Shown: positions 6,075 to 11,170 of the stretch, in pieces
Numbering within the stretch: position 1 is the first letter of the stretch
Layout of the letters: each line of letters begins with the position of its first letter
From: Frankiaceae bacterium
Lineage (GTDB): Bacteria > Actinomycetota > Actinomycetes > JAVEEJ01
NCBI GenBank assembly: GCA_030840515.1
Contig: JAVEEJ010000186.1
Location: 1 to 11,170, forward strand
Direction: 5' to 3'
Length of the DNA stretch: 11,170 bases
The notes under the pieces: generated by a model
What the model was told of the DNA's origin: nothing
Database searches by the model: none
The model's input: the letters and a program-made list of their open reading frames with translations, nothing else
Position numbers and translations under genes: made by a program

Positions 6075-7192
6075 GTCGCCGACCGGGCCCGCGTGCTCCG
6101 GGGTGGCTCAGCACCCGCAGGCCGGGCGAAGACCATGCGGCCGTTCGCCGTCGTCAGCACGCTCGTCACGTGCACGCTGGTCTCCTTGCCGATGAGGCTC
6201 TTGCCGCCCTCGACCACGACCATCGTGCCGTCGTCGAGGTACGCCACAGCCTGACCGGGCTCCTTGCCGGGCTTGAGCGGCAGCACCGTCACGTCGTCGC
6301 CGGCCAGGACGGGCGGCCGCAGGGCCATCGCAAGCGCGTGCAGGTTGAGGACCCGGACACCGGCCAGGGCTGCGGCCTTGGCAAGGTTGGTGTCGAGCGT
6401 GAGCAGCGCGGCGCCGCGGTCGAGGCAGACCCGGACCAGCTTCGCGTCGACCTCGGGGACGGCGAGCACGGCGTCCTCGACGACCTCGATGTCCACGCCC
6501 TGCTCTCGGCGCAGCGCCTCCAGCACCTCCAGCCCGCGTCGTCCCCGCGCGCGTTTCGTGTCGTCACCCGAATCGGCGAGCGACTGCAGCTCGTCGAGCA
6601 CCGGCCGCAGCAGGTAGGTGGTGCCGTGCAGGAAGCCGGCTCGCACCACGTCGAGAACCCGCCCGTCGATGACGACCGAGGTGTCGATGAACCGCGGCAG
6701 CGACACCGCGGCGGGCGTCCGCGGCGTCAACCCGGCGCGAGCCCCGAACAGGTCAAGGACTCCCTCGCGCTTGCTCTGGCCGACCCGGAAGCCGACCAGC
6801 CCGATCGAGACGATGGCGAACCCGAAGAGCGGGAAGGAGATGAACGGCTCGCGGATGAGGAACACCGGCCAGGCAACGCCCGCTCCGAGCAGCGAGCCGA
6901 TGACGGCCCCGATCCCGCCGGCGACGATCTGCTCGGCCGACACGTCGGCGAAGGAGAGCTCGGTGCGCTCGACAGCGGTGACGGTGGTGCGGCCCAGCAC
7001 ACCGCCGATGACGTAGCCGAGCGCCGAGCCGATCAGCACACCGACTGCGACGCCGTTGAAGGGTCCGAGCACCCGCTCGCTGGTGTCGAAGGTCCGGGAG
7101 ACCTCGTAGCCCACGCCTGCGAAGAAGACCACCGCGAAGAAGCGCAGCAGCTCAACGACGCCGCCGGGAACCCGGGCGGTTCGCTTGGTCAT
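6071..7192 (-). CDS. Membrane-anchored PIN/TRAM domain protein (YacL-like putative RNase)
   Basis: This is a 373-residue protein with an N-terminal membrane part of about four hydrophobic segments (roughly 13-29, 45-68, 88-112 and 118-135). A cytoplasmic PIN nuclease domain follows (about 167-290), then a TRAM domain (about 300-356). Acidic PIN residues are in place: Asp170 and Asp176 (FIDTSVVIDGRV), Glu201 (VLDELQ), Asp249 (EVDAKL) and Asp267 (LTLDTNL). TRAM is seen in GQAVAYLDDGTMVVVEGG and in the VTSVLTTANGRMVFA end. The arrangement matches the Bacillus YacL family, whose gene also sits next to ispD. The expected activity is metal-dependent RNA cleavage near the membrane, with unknown targets. 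I chose ATG 7190-7192 because a G-rich GGGGG stretch precedes it; the frame extends further upstream into carD without support. It starts 40 nt after carD and ends in a 4-nt overlap with ispD. Confidence 0.93.
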   Translation of the reverse strand: MTKRTARVPGGVVELLRFFAVVFFAGVGYEVSRTFDTSERVLGPFNGVAVGVLIGSALGYVIGGVLGRTTVTAVERTELSFADVSAEQIVAGGIGAVIGSLLGAGVAWPVFLIREPFISFPLFGFAIVSIGLVGFRVGQSKREGVLDLFGARAGLTPRTPAAVSLPRFIDTSVVIDGRVLDVVRAGFLHGTTYLLRPVLDELQSLADSGDDTKRARGRRGLEVLEALRREQGVDIEVVEDAVLAVPEVDAKLVRVCLDRGAALLTLDTNLAKAAALAGVRVLNLHALAMALRPPVLAGDDVTVLPLKPGKEPGQAVAYLDDGTMVVVEGGKSLIGKETSVHVTSVLTTANGRMVFARPAGAEPPRSTRARSAT

Positions 7193-7201
7193 CGGACCCC
7201 C

Positions 7202-7233
7202 GGTGGCGCTGCCCTTAAAGGTGACGCTGCCCT
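7202..7233. repeat. Short direct repeat between carD and the PIN/TRAM gene
   Basis: GGTGGCGCTGCCCT (7202-7215) and GGTGACGCTGCCCT (7220-7233) match at 13 of 14 positions with a 4-nt spacer. They fill most of the 40-nt space between carD and the next gene and touch the carD stop. The repeat could be a duplication without function, or could affect re-initiation at the downstream gene. I see no known element in it. Confidence 0.5.
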
Positions 7234-7715
7234 CAGGAGGCGAGGACCTCGTCGAGCATCGCCTCTGCCTTGTCCTCGTTGGTGCGCTCGGCCAGGGCCA
7301 GCTCACTCACGAGGATCTGACGAGCCTTGGCCAGCATGCGCTTCTCGCCGGCAGACAGGCCGCGCTCGCGGTCACGGCGCCACAGGTCGCGGACGACCTC
7401 GGCGACCTTGTTCACATCACCGGACGCGAGCTTCTCGAGGTTGGCCTTGTAGCGCCGCGACCAGTTGGTCGGCTCCTCGGTGTGGGGTGCGCGCAGGATG
7501 TCGAAAACCTTGTCCAGGCCCTCCTGCCCGACGACGTCGCGAACGCCGACAAGCTCTGCGTTCTCCGCGGGGACCTTGAGGACGAGATCGCCCTGAGCAA
7601 CCTTCAGAACGAGGTAGAGCTTGTCCTCGCCCTTGATGGTCCGGGTCTCGATCGCCTCGATGAGCGCCGCACCGTGGTGCGGGTAGACAACGGTCTCGCC
7701 GACCTTGAACGCCAT
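7233..7715 (-). CDS. carD: CarD-family RNA polymerase-binding transcription factor
   Basis: CarD binds the beta subunit of RNA polymerase and stabilises open complexes at promoters, including those of rRNA genes. The 160-residue protein has the N-terminal RNA polymerase-interaction domain (about 1-53: MAFKVGETVVYPHHGA, IETRTIKGE, VPAENAE) and a C-terminal helical DNA-binding domain (GVRDVVGQEGLDKVF, RAPHTEEPTNWSRRYKANLEKLASGDV and onward). Key residues known from the mycobacterial protein occur at the same numbers: Arg25 in the RNA polymerase face, Trp85 that wedges into the -10 region, and Lys90. Position 47 is Lys where I recall Arg. The ATG at 7713-7715 has AAAGGGG 10 nt upstream, slightly far for a ribosome site. 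It heads a leftward operon with the PIN/TRAM gene, ispD and ispF. The extreme conservation is a good marker of an actinobacterial chromosome. Confidence 0.97.
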   Translation of the reverse strand: MAFKVGETVVYPHHGAALIEAIETRTIKGEDKLYLVLKVAQGDLVLKVPAENAELVGVRDVVGQEGLDKVFDILRAPHTEEPTNWSRRYKANLEKLASGDVNKVAEVVRDLWRRDRERGLSAGEKRMLAKARQILVSELALAERTNEDKAEAMLDEVLAS

Positions 7716-7758
7716 GTGCCTGTTACCCCTTTCGCAGATGCCAAGGGTAGCACGCTCT

Positions 7759-7793
7759 GACGATCATCAGGACTGGCCTGCACAGGCATCGTC
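7759..7793. promoter_or_regulatory. Inverted repeats in the carD divergent promoter region
   Basis: The 197-nt gap between carD and the rightward membrane-protein gene contains GACGAT (7759-7764) pairing with ATCGTC (7788-7793). Just inside the right arm is the palindrome GCCTG-CA-CAGGC (7776-7787). They lie 44-78 nt upstream of the carD start, where a promoter or operator would be. No convincing -10/-35 pair for carD was found; the leftward TACCCT that reads as CTACCC near 7745 is the only -10-like match and has no good -35. Regulatory meaning is inferred from position only. Confidence 0.3.
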
Positions 7794-7885
7794 GCAGGTC
7801 AGAAGGGGTGCGAACACATGGATGGCCCCTTGACAAGAACGCGGATCACATGCACACCGCAGGTGCAGCATCGTCGCGAGAGGGA

Positions 7886-7891
7886 CATAAT
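7886..7891 (+). promoter_or_regulatory. Possible -10 box for the CxC membrane protein gene
   Basis: CATAAT matches the sigma-70 -10 consensus at five of six positions and lies in otherwise GC-rich DNA. It would start transcription about 7 nt later, just upstream of the GAGGAGG ribosome site at 7901-7907, giving a very short leader. No good -35 box lies 16-18 nt upstream. A perfect TTGACA is present at 7830-7835, but no -10 lies at the right distance from it. Confidence 0.35.
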
Positions 7892-7912
7892 CGCCAAGGC
7901 GAGGAGGCGGTG

Positions 7913-8605
7913 ATGGGACCCGACGAGTGGCCACCGGTCGCGGTCGTCGTACCCGACGACATCCGCGAGCTGGACGCCGATGTGGCCGCCTACCACCGCG
8001 ACCTGAGACGGTCTGCGCGCCGTACCCGTTGGGGCCCCGTCCTGCTCTCCCCGAGGTGGGGACGGGCGGGAGTCTCGGGGCCGATGCTGATCCTGGCCGT
8101 GGTGACGGCAGCGTTCGTCGGGAGCCTCATGGCACTGTTCCCGCCCGCCGCGCCGCACCTGGCCAAGTCGGCGCCGCTCGCCGCTCCTGCGCTCGCCCCA
8201 GGGCGGGTTGGCGCCCTCCTCCCGGACGTCCGACTAGAGATCACAGGCACCCGGCTGCCGGCTCGGCAGCTGCGCCCGGCTCTGATCCTCACGGTGCCGC
8301 CCGGCTGCAACTGCTCGGCGCTCATCCGCTCCCTCGTGACCCAGACCGCTCAGTACTCGGTGCAGCTCGTGTTGGTCACCCATGGCCTCTCAGCCGATGG
8401 GGAGAGGCAGGTGCGCAACGCCTCGCTCGGCCGCGCCGATCTGGCGATCGACAGTTCGGGCAGCCTGCAGGCGACCTACGGCAGCGAAGCGCTGGTCTTC
8501 GTCCGCGCCGACGGGGTCGTGCTCAAGATCGTGCCGTCGCCGACGGCGCAAGCCCGCTATGAGCTGCCGCTCTCCCAGCTGGCGATCGCCACCAGCTCCG
8601 GTTGA
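7913..8605 (+). CDS. Single-pass membrane protein with putative extracytoplasmic thioredoxin-like domain and CxC pair
   Basis: This is a 230-residue protein. A basic, cytoplasmic N-terminal part (YHRDLRRSARRTR, 27-39) is followed by one hydrophobic segment at about 56-76 (SGPMLILAVVTAAFVGSLMAL) and a Pro/Ala-rich linker (77-98). The C-terminal domain of about 130 residues should lie outside the membrane. Its order resembles AhpC/TlpA-type thioredoxin folds: LLPDVRLEITGTRLPARQLRPALILTV, then a Cys-x-Cys turn (PGCNC, Cys132 and Cys134), a helix, the strand VQLVLVTHG, then LQATYGSEALVFVRADGVVLKIV. The usual CxxC is replaced by CxC, so redox activity is possible but unproven. The ATG at 7913 has a perfect GAGGAGG 5 nt upstream; a GTG at 7910 would be too close to it, and longer starts lack a ribosome site. 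It is divergent from carD and convergent with the PKS gene, 10 nt apart. I do not recognise a named family. Confidence 0.85.
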   Translation: MGPDEWPPVAVVVPDDIRELDADVAAYHRDLRRSARRTRWGPVLLSPRWGRAGVSGPMLILAVVTAAFVGSLMALFPPAAPHLAKSAPLAAPALAPGRVGALLPDVRLEITGTRLPARQLRPALILTVPPGCNCSALIRSLVTQTAQYSVQLVLVTHGLSADGERQVRNASLGRADLAIDSSGSLQATYGSEALVFVRADGVVLKIVPSPTAQARYELPLSQLAIATSSG

Positions 8606-8615
8606 GCAGGTCCGG

Positions 8616-9650
8616 TTAGGCCACGGCCCTGAGCAGCGCCGCATAGAGGGTCAGGCCGGGGCCGAACGCCATGGCCACACACCAGTCGCCGACCGACAGC
8701 TCGCGCCGCACTGACTCGAGCACGAGCAGCACGGTGGCCGATGAGCAGTTCCCGAAGTCCCGCAAGGTCGAGTACGACGACGCGAGGGCCGCGGAGTCCA
8801 GCTCGAGCCGCTCCTCCACGACCTCGAGGATCCGCCGGCCGCCGGGGTGCACGGCCCACCCCGTGATGTCGCCAACGGCAAGTCCGTGCGGCTCGATGAG
8901 CCGCGTCACGAACCCCTCCACGTGCGTCGCCAGCACGTCGGGCACCTTGGGAGAAAGGCCCATGGCGAAGCCCAGGTCGGTGACGTCCCACGTCATCAGG
9001 TCCGCGGTCGACGGGTCGGTGATCGCGACCATGTCCACCATCTCGAGACCGGGACCGTCGCCTGGCTCCACCACCACGGCCGCTGCGGCGTCGGAGAACA
9101 AGGAGTGCGCGACGACCTGCTCGACGTCGGCGCGGGCGGGCTGGACGTGCAGCGAGGTGAGCTCGACGCAGAGCAGAACCGCCGGACGACCCCGCGCGGT
9201 GACGAAGTCGGCGACCGCGCCCAGTGCGGGGATGGCTGCGTAGCACCCCATGTGGCCGATGTGCAGCCGCTGCACGTCGTCGCGCATCCCCAGGTCGCGG
9301 GCCAGCAGGATGTCGACGCCGGGCGTCGCGTAACCCGTGCACGAGGCCACGCCGAACAGCCCGACGTCCTCGGCACTGAGCCCAGCCGTGGCGAGCGCAC
9401 TGCCGACCGCGTCCTTGCCCAACGGCATCGCCTCGCTGACGAAGCGCCGCATCCGGTCGCCGGTGCCCCAGGTGCTGACGTCCTCGAGCCTCGGGTCCAC
9501 CACGCCGTGGCGGGTCTCGATGCCGGTCGACGCCCAGATGCGCCGGGCCCGCTCGTCCCCCAGGTAGTGCTCGCGGAAGAACCCGTCCCACAGCCCTTGC
9601 TGCGACATCGCGCCCGGCACCGCGTGGGCCGCTCCGGTGACCCGGGTCAT
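8616..9650 (-). CDS. Type III polyketide synthase (chalcone synthase-like)
   Basis: This is a 344-residue homodimeric-type condensing enzyme that extends an acyl-CoA starter with malonyl-CoA. The catalytic triad is complete: Cys136 in GHMGCYAA, His268 in GWAVHPGG and Asn301 in DFGNCSSATV. Other family landmarks are VASCTGYATPGVD (102-113), the thiolase-fold SDAAAAVVV (186-194) and the C-terminal FGPGLTLYAALL (329-340). The Asn motif reads GNCSS where GNMSS is usual. Starter unit, chain length and cyclisation mode cannot be predicted reliably. The ATG at 9648-9650 overlaps the stop of the upstream methyltransferase (ATGA), and AAGGAG lies 5 nt before it inside that gene, so the two are translationally coupled. 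Together with the divergent UbiA-type prenyltransferase this suggests a methylated, possibly prenylated polyketide or quinone-like product. An overlapping longer frame (8557-9753) is a shadow. Confidence 0.95.
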   Translation of the reverse strand: MTRVTGAAHAVPGAMSQQGLWDGFFREHYLGDERARRIWASTGIETRHGVVDPRLEDVSTWGTGDRMRRFVSEAMPLGKDAVGSALATAGLSAEDVGLFGVASCTGYATPGVDILLARDLGMRDDVQRLHIGHMGCYAAIPALGAVADFVTARGRPAVLLCVELTSLHVQPARADVEQVVAHSLFSDAAAAVVVEPGDGPGLEMVDMVAITDPSTADLMTWDVTDLGFAMGLSPKVPDVLATHVEGFVTRLIEPHGLAVGDITGWAVHPGGRRILEVVEERLELDSAALASSYSTLRDFGNCSSATVLLVLESVRRELSVGDWCVAMAFGPGLTLYAALLRAVA

Positions 9651-10342
9651 GCGCTCTCCTTCGTTCCCGATCCTTGGAACAGCACGGCGGTGGAGCGAGT
9701 ACGGCGCAGCCGCACGTCGCCGCGGCGCCCCGCGAGCCAGGACAGGTAGTCAAGCGGAGCCGGGCGCAGCCCCTGCAATCGCAGCACTACCCCGTGGCGG
9801 GCACTCTCAGCCTGCAGGGCGGCCCGGTCGACGAAGAGCGCAGGGTCGTGGATGCCCTTGGGCGCCAGACCGGGGAGCCGCTCGGCGAGGGTGACCGCGA
9901 CCAGCCTGGCCTGCCGGGTGCGCGCGATCGTGTCGATGACGAACGTGCCACCGGGCTTGAGGATGCGCAGGCACTCGCGCACGACGGCCAGCGGGTCTGC
10001 CACGTGCTCCAGCACCTCCCCGGCCACGACGACGTCAGCGCGCTCGTTCTCGCACGGCAGCGCGGTGGCGTCGGCGCGGAGTACGTCGACGCCGTGCTCG
10101 CGCGCGCTGCGCAGACCCGCCGCGACCAGGTCCAACCCGACGTGCCAGTAGCCCGACGGCAGGTGCGGGGCGAGCAGGCCGCCGCCGCAGGCGACGTCGA
10201 CGAGCAGCGCACCTGGCCGCGTCGGAGCGGGGACGAGGGCCGCGCGCTCGCGGGCGATCCAGTGCAGCATCGCGAACGCGCCCCGCGGCTGCCACCACTG
10301 GTCGGCGAGGTCGTCGTACTGGGCCAGGTCGTTGCGTCGCAT
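9647..10342 (-). CDS. UbiG-like SAM-dependent methyltransferase
   Basis: This is a 231-residue class I methyltransferase. The N-terminus (NDLAQYDDLADQWWQPRGAFAMLHWI, 4-29) resembles UbiG, the ubiquinone O-methyltransferase. SAM-binding motifs follow in order: LLVDVACGGG (46-55), GLDLV (69-73), the acidic Asp91 after LRA, VVAGEVLEHVADP (105-117) and LKPGGTFVIDT (128-138). Actinobacteria do not make ubiquinone, so UbiG itself is unlikely. The ATGA overlap with the type III polyketide synthase suggests that it methylates a hydroxyl or ring carbon of that product. The ATG at 10340-10342 has GGGAGG upstream, but only 1-2 nt away, which is unusually tight, and no better in-frame start is visible. 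Only 26 nt separate it from the divergent prenyltransferase start. O- versus C-methylation is not determinable from the sequence. Confidence 0.92.
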   Translation of the reverse strand: MRRNDLAQYDDLADQWWQPRGAFAMLHWIARERAALVPAPTRPGALLVDVACGGGLLAPHLPSGYWHVGLDLVAAGLRSAREHGVDVLRADATALPCENERADVVVAGEVLEHVADPLAVVRECLRILKPGGTFVIDTIARTRQARLVAVTLAERLPGLAPKGIHDPALFVDRAALQAESARHGVVLRLQGLRPAPLDYLSWLAGRRGDVRLRRTRSTAVLFQGSGTKESA

Positions 10343-10368
10343 TCCTCCCAGCCTGGCACGCTGCCCTC

Positions 10369-11170
10369 GTGCGCGCCCTCCGTGGCCTCGTCGAGGCCTG
10401 CCACGCCGGACCGACTGCCCTGGTCACGGTCTTCGGTGCCTCGATCGGCGCCGCCTCGGGCCTCAGTGCCGCGCGCACCGTGCTGCTCGGGTTCGCGCTG
10501 CTGCTCGGGCAGCTCAGTGTCGGCTGGAGCAACGACTGGTGGGACGCGCGCGACGACCTGCGAACCGCCCGGGTGGAGAAGCCGATCGTCCGCGGCTGGG
10601 TGAGCGCACGGGTGGTGGGCGTCGGAGCCTTCCTCGCAGCGACGCTGTGCGTGCCGGCCTCGCTCGCCCTCGGGTGGCGACCGGGCCTGGCGCACATCGT
10701 GGCGGTGGCCTCGGCCTGGTCCTACAACTTCCTGCTCAAGCCGACCCCGCTGTCCTGGGCGCCGTTTGCTGTCTCCTTCGGCCTACTCCCCGCGGTCGCC
10801 TCGCTGTCGCTGCCGGCGCACCCGCTGCCGGATGGCTCGGTGATCGCGGCTTCCGCTCTCATCGGCGTCGCCGCCCACCTCACGAACGGAGTCAAGGACA
10901 TGGGTGCGGACGAGATCACGGGCGTGCGCGGGCTGCCCCAGCGGCTGGGAGTCGCCCGTGCCACTGCACTGTCGGCCGCCGCGGTCGCCGCCGCCGTGCT
11001 GACTCTGGGGCTGGCGCGACCTCGGCTCGCCACGGTCCTCTTGGGCGCAGTCGCCGTCGTACTCGCCTCCGCCGCCGTGGTCCGAGCCCGCACCGGCCGG
11101 GCCGACCGGCTCTTCGAGCTCTCGATGGCCGCTGCCGCTCCCGTCGTGGTCGCCGTCGTGATCACGGGCG
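10369..11170 (+). CDS. UbiA-family prenyltransferase, EboC/SCO3242-like (cut by window edge)
   Basis: The first 267 codons of a polytopic membrane prenyltransferase are present, and the frame runs off the right edge with no stop. The two Asp-rich motifs that hold Mg-diphosphate are N55DWWDARDD63 and K176DMGAD181, the latter within LTNGVKDMGADEITGVRGLPQRLG. Between them lie YNFLLKPTPLSWAPFAVSFG (119-138) and several hydrophobic helices. The TGVRGLPQRLG ending recalls the EboC/SCO3242-type UbiA proteins of ebo-like clusters; this is a memory-based resemblance, not an alignment. The expected reaction is transfer of a prenyl group to an aromatic or polyol acceptor in the membrane. The start is GTG 10369-10371, with no ribosome site upstream, so it may be leaderless. 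It is divergent from the methyltransferase and polyketide synthase pair, and its own operon probably continues to the right. Confidence 0.9.
   Translation, partial: MRALRGLVEACHAGPTALVTVFGASIGAASGLSAARTVLLGFALLLGQLSVGWSNDWWDARDDLRTARVEKPIVRGWVSARVVGVGAFLAATLCVPASLALGWRPGLAHIVAVASAWSYNFLLKPTPLSWAPFAVSFGLLPAVASLSLPAHPLPDGSVIAASALIGVAAHLTNGVKDMGADEITGVRGLPQRLGVARATALSAAAVAAAVLTLGLARPRLATVLLGAVAVVLASAAVVRARTGRADRLFELSMAAAAPVVVAVVITG

Noticed and set aside
5957..7579. A 540-codon rightward open frame
   Set aside because: It lies antisense to the PIN/TRAM gene and carD, which are certain by motif. Its translation is low-complexity Arg/Gly/Asp-rich, as expected for the reverse of GC-rich coding DNA.
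7830..7835. Perfect TTGACA as a -35 box
   Set aside because: No -10-like hexamer lies 16-18 nt downstream on this strand, so it was not called as a promoter. It is mentioned only in the entry for the -10 candidate at 7886.
8557..9753. A 398-codon leftward frame overlapping the type III PKS
   Set aside because: It is an out-of-frame shadow of the PKS and the end of the methyltransferase, with Arg-rich composition and no domain. The PKS frame has the full catalytic triad.

Overview
The window is high-GC DNA with dense, partly overlapping genes and frequent GTG starts. It looks like an actinobacterial chromosome. The strongest marker is a CarD protein that, from memory, is nearly superimposable on mycobacterial CarD over most of its length. 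An MEP (non-mevalonate) isoprenoid pair, a membrane PIN/TRAM protein and two short secreted lipoproteins fit the same group. Genus and species cannot be told from the sequence alone.

Layout. (1) 1-2505 is a tyrosine/phenylalanine catabolism locus. Homogentisate 1,2-dioxygenase (hmgA, cut by the window edge) runs leftward, divergent from fumarylacetoacetase (fah) and a compact IclR-type regulator. A 96-bp divergent gap carries repeated GTCCG/CGGAC half-sites that are candidate operators. (2) 2528-4217 holds a small lipoprotein gene and a thiolase with the full Cys/His/Cys active site, both leftward. (3) 4218-4386 is a non-coding stretch with a duplicated 19-bp palindrome nested in a longer perfect inverted repeat, probably a terminator. 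(4) 4387-7715 is one leftward operon: carD, PIN/TRAM membrane protein, ispD, ispF, lipoprotein. Two of its junctions overlap (4 and 11 nt). (5) 7716-7912 is the divergent promoter region between carD and a rightward gene for a single-pass membrane protein with an extracytoplasmic, thioredoxin-like domain bearing a Cys-x-Cys pair. (6) 8616-11170 is a specialised-metabolism module. A UbiG-like methyltransferase and a type III polyketide synthase are translationally coupled leftward (ATGA overlap). They are divergent, by only 26 bp, from a UbiA-family prenyltransferase that runs off the right edge.

How the parts fit. HmgA and Fah open the homogentisate ring and cleave fumarylacetoacetate to fumarate and acetoacetate, and the IclR protein is the likely local regulator. 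The thiolase could act on acetoacetyl-CoA or 3-oxoadipyl-CoA, but its link to the pathway is only positional. IspD and IspF make isoprenoid precursors. The UbiA protein could use prenyl diphosphates derived from them to modify a polyketide built by the type III PKS and methylated by its partner. That last module is the best candidate here for undescribed chemistry. No tRNA, rRNA, CRISPR array, insertion sequence or phage gene was seen. There is no gene-free stretch longer than 200 bases.
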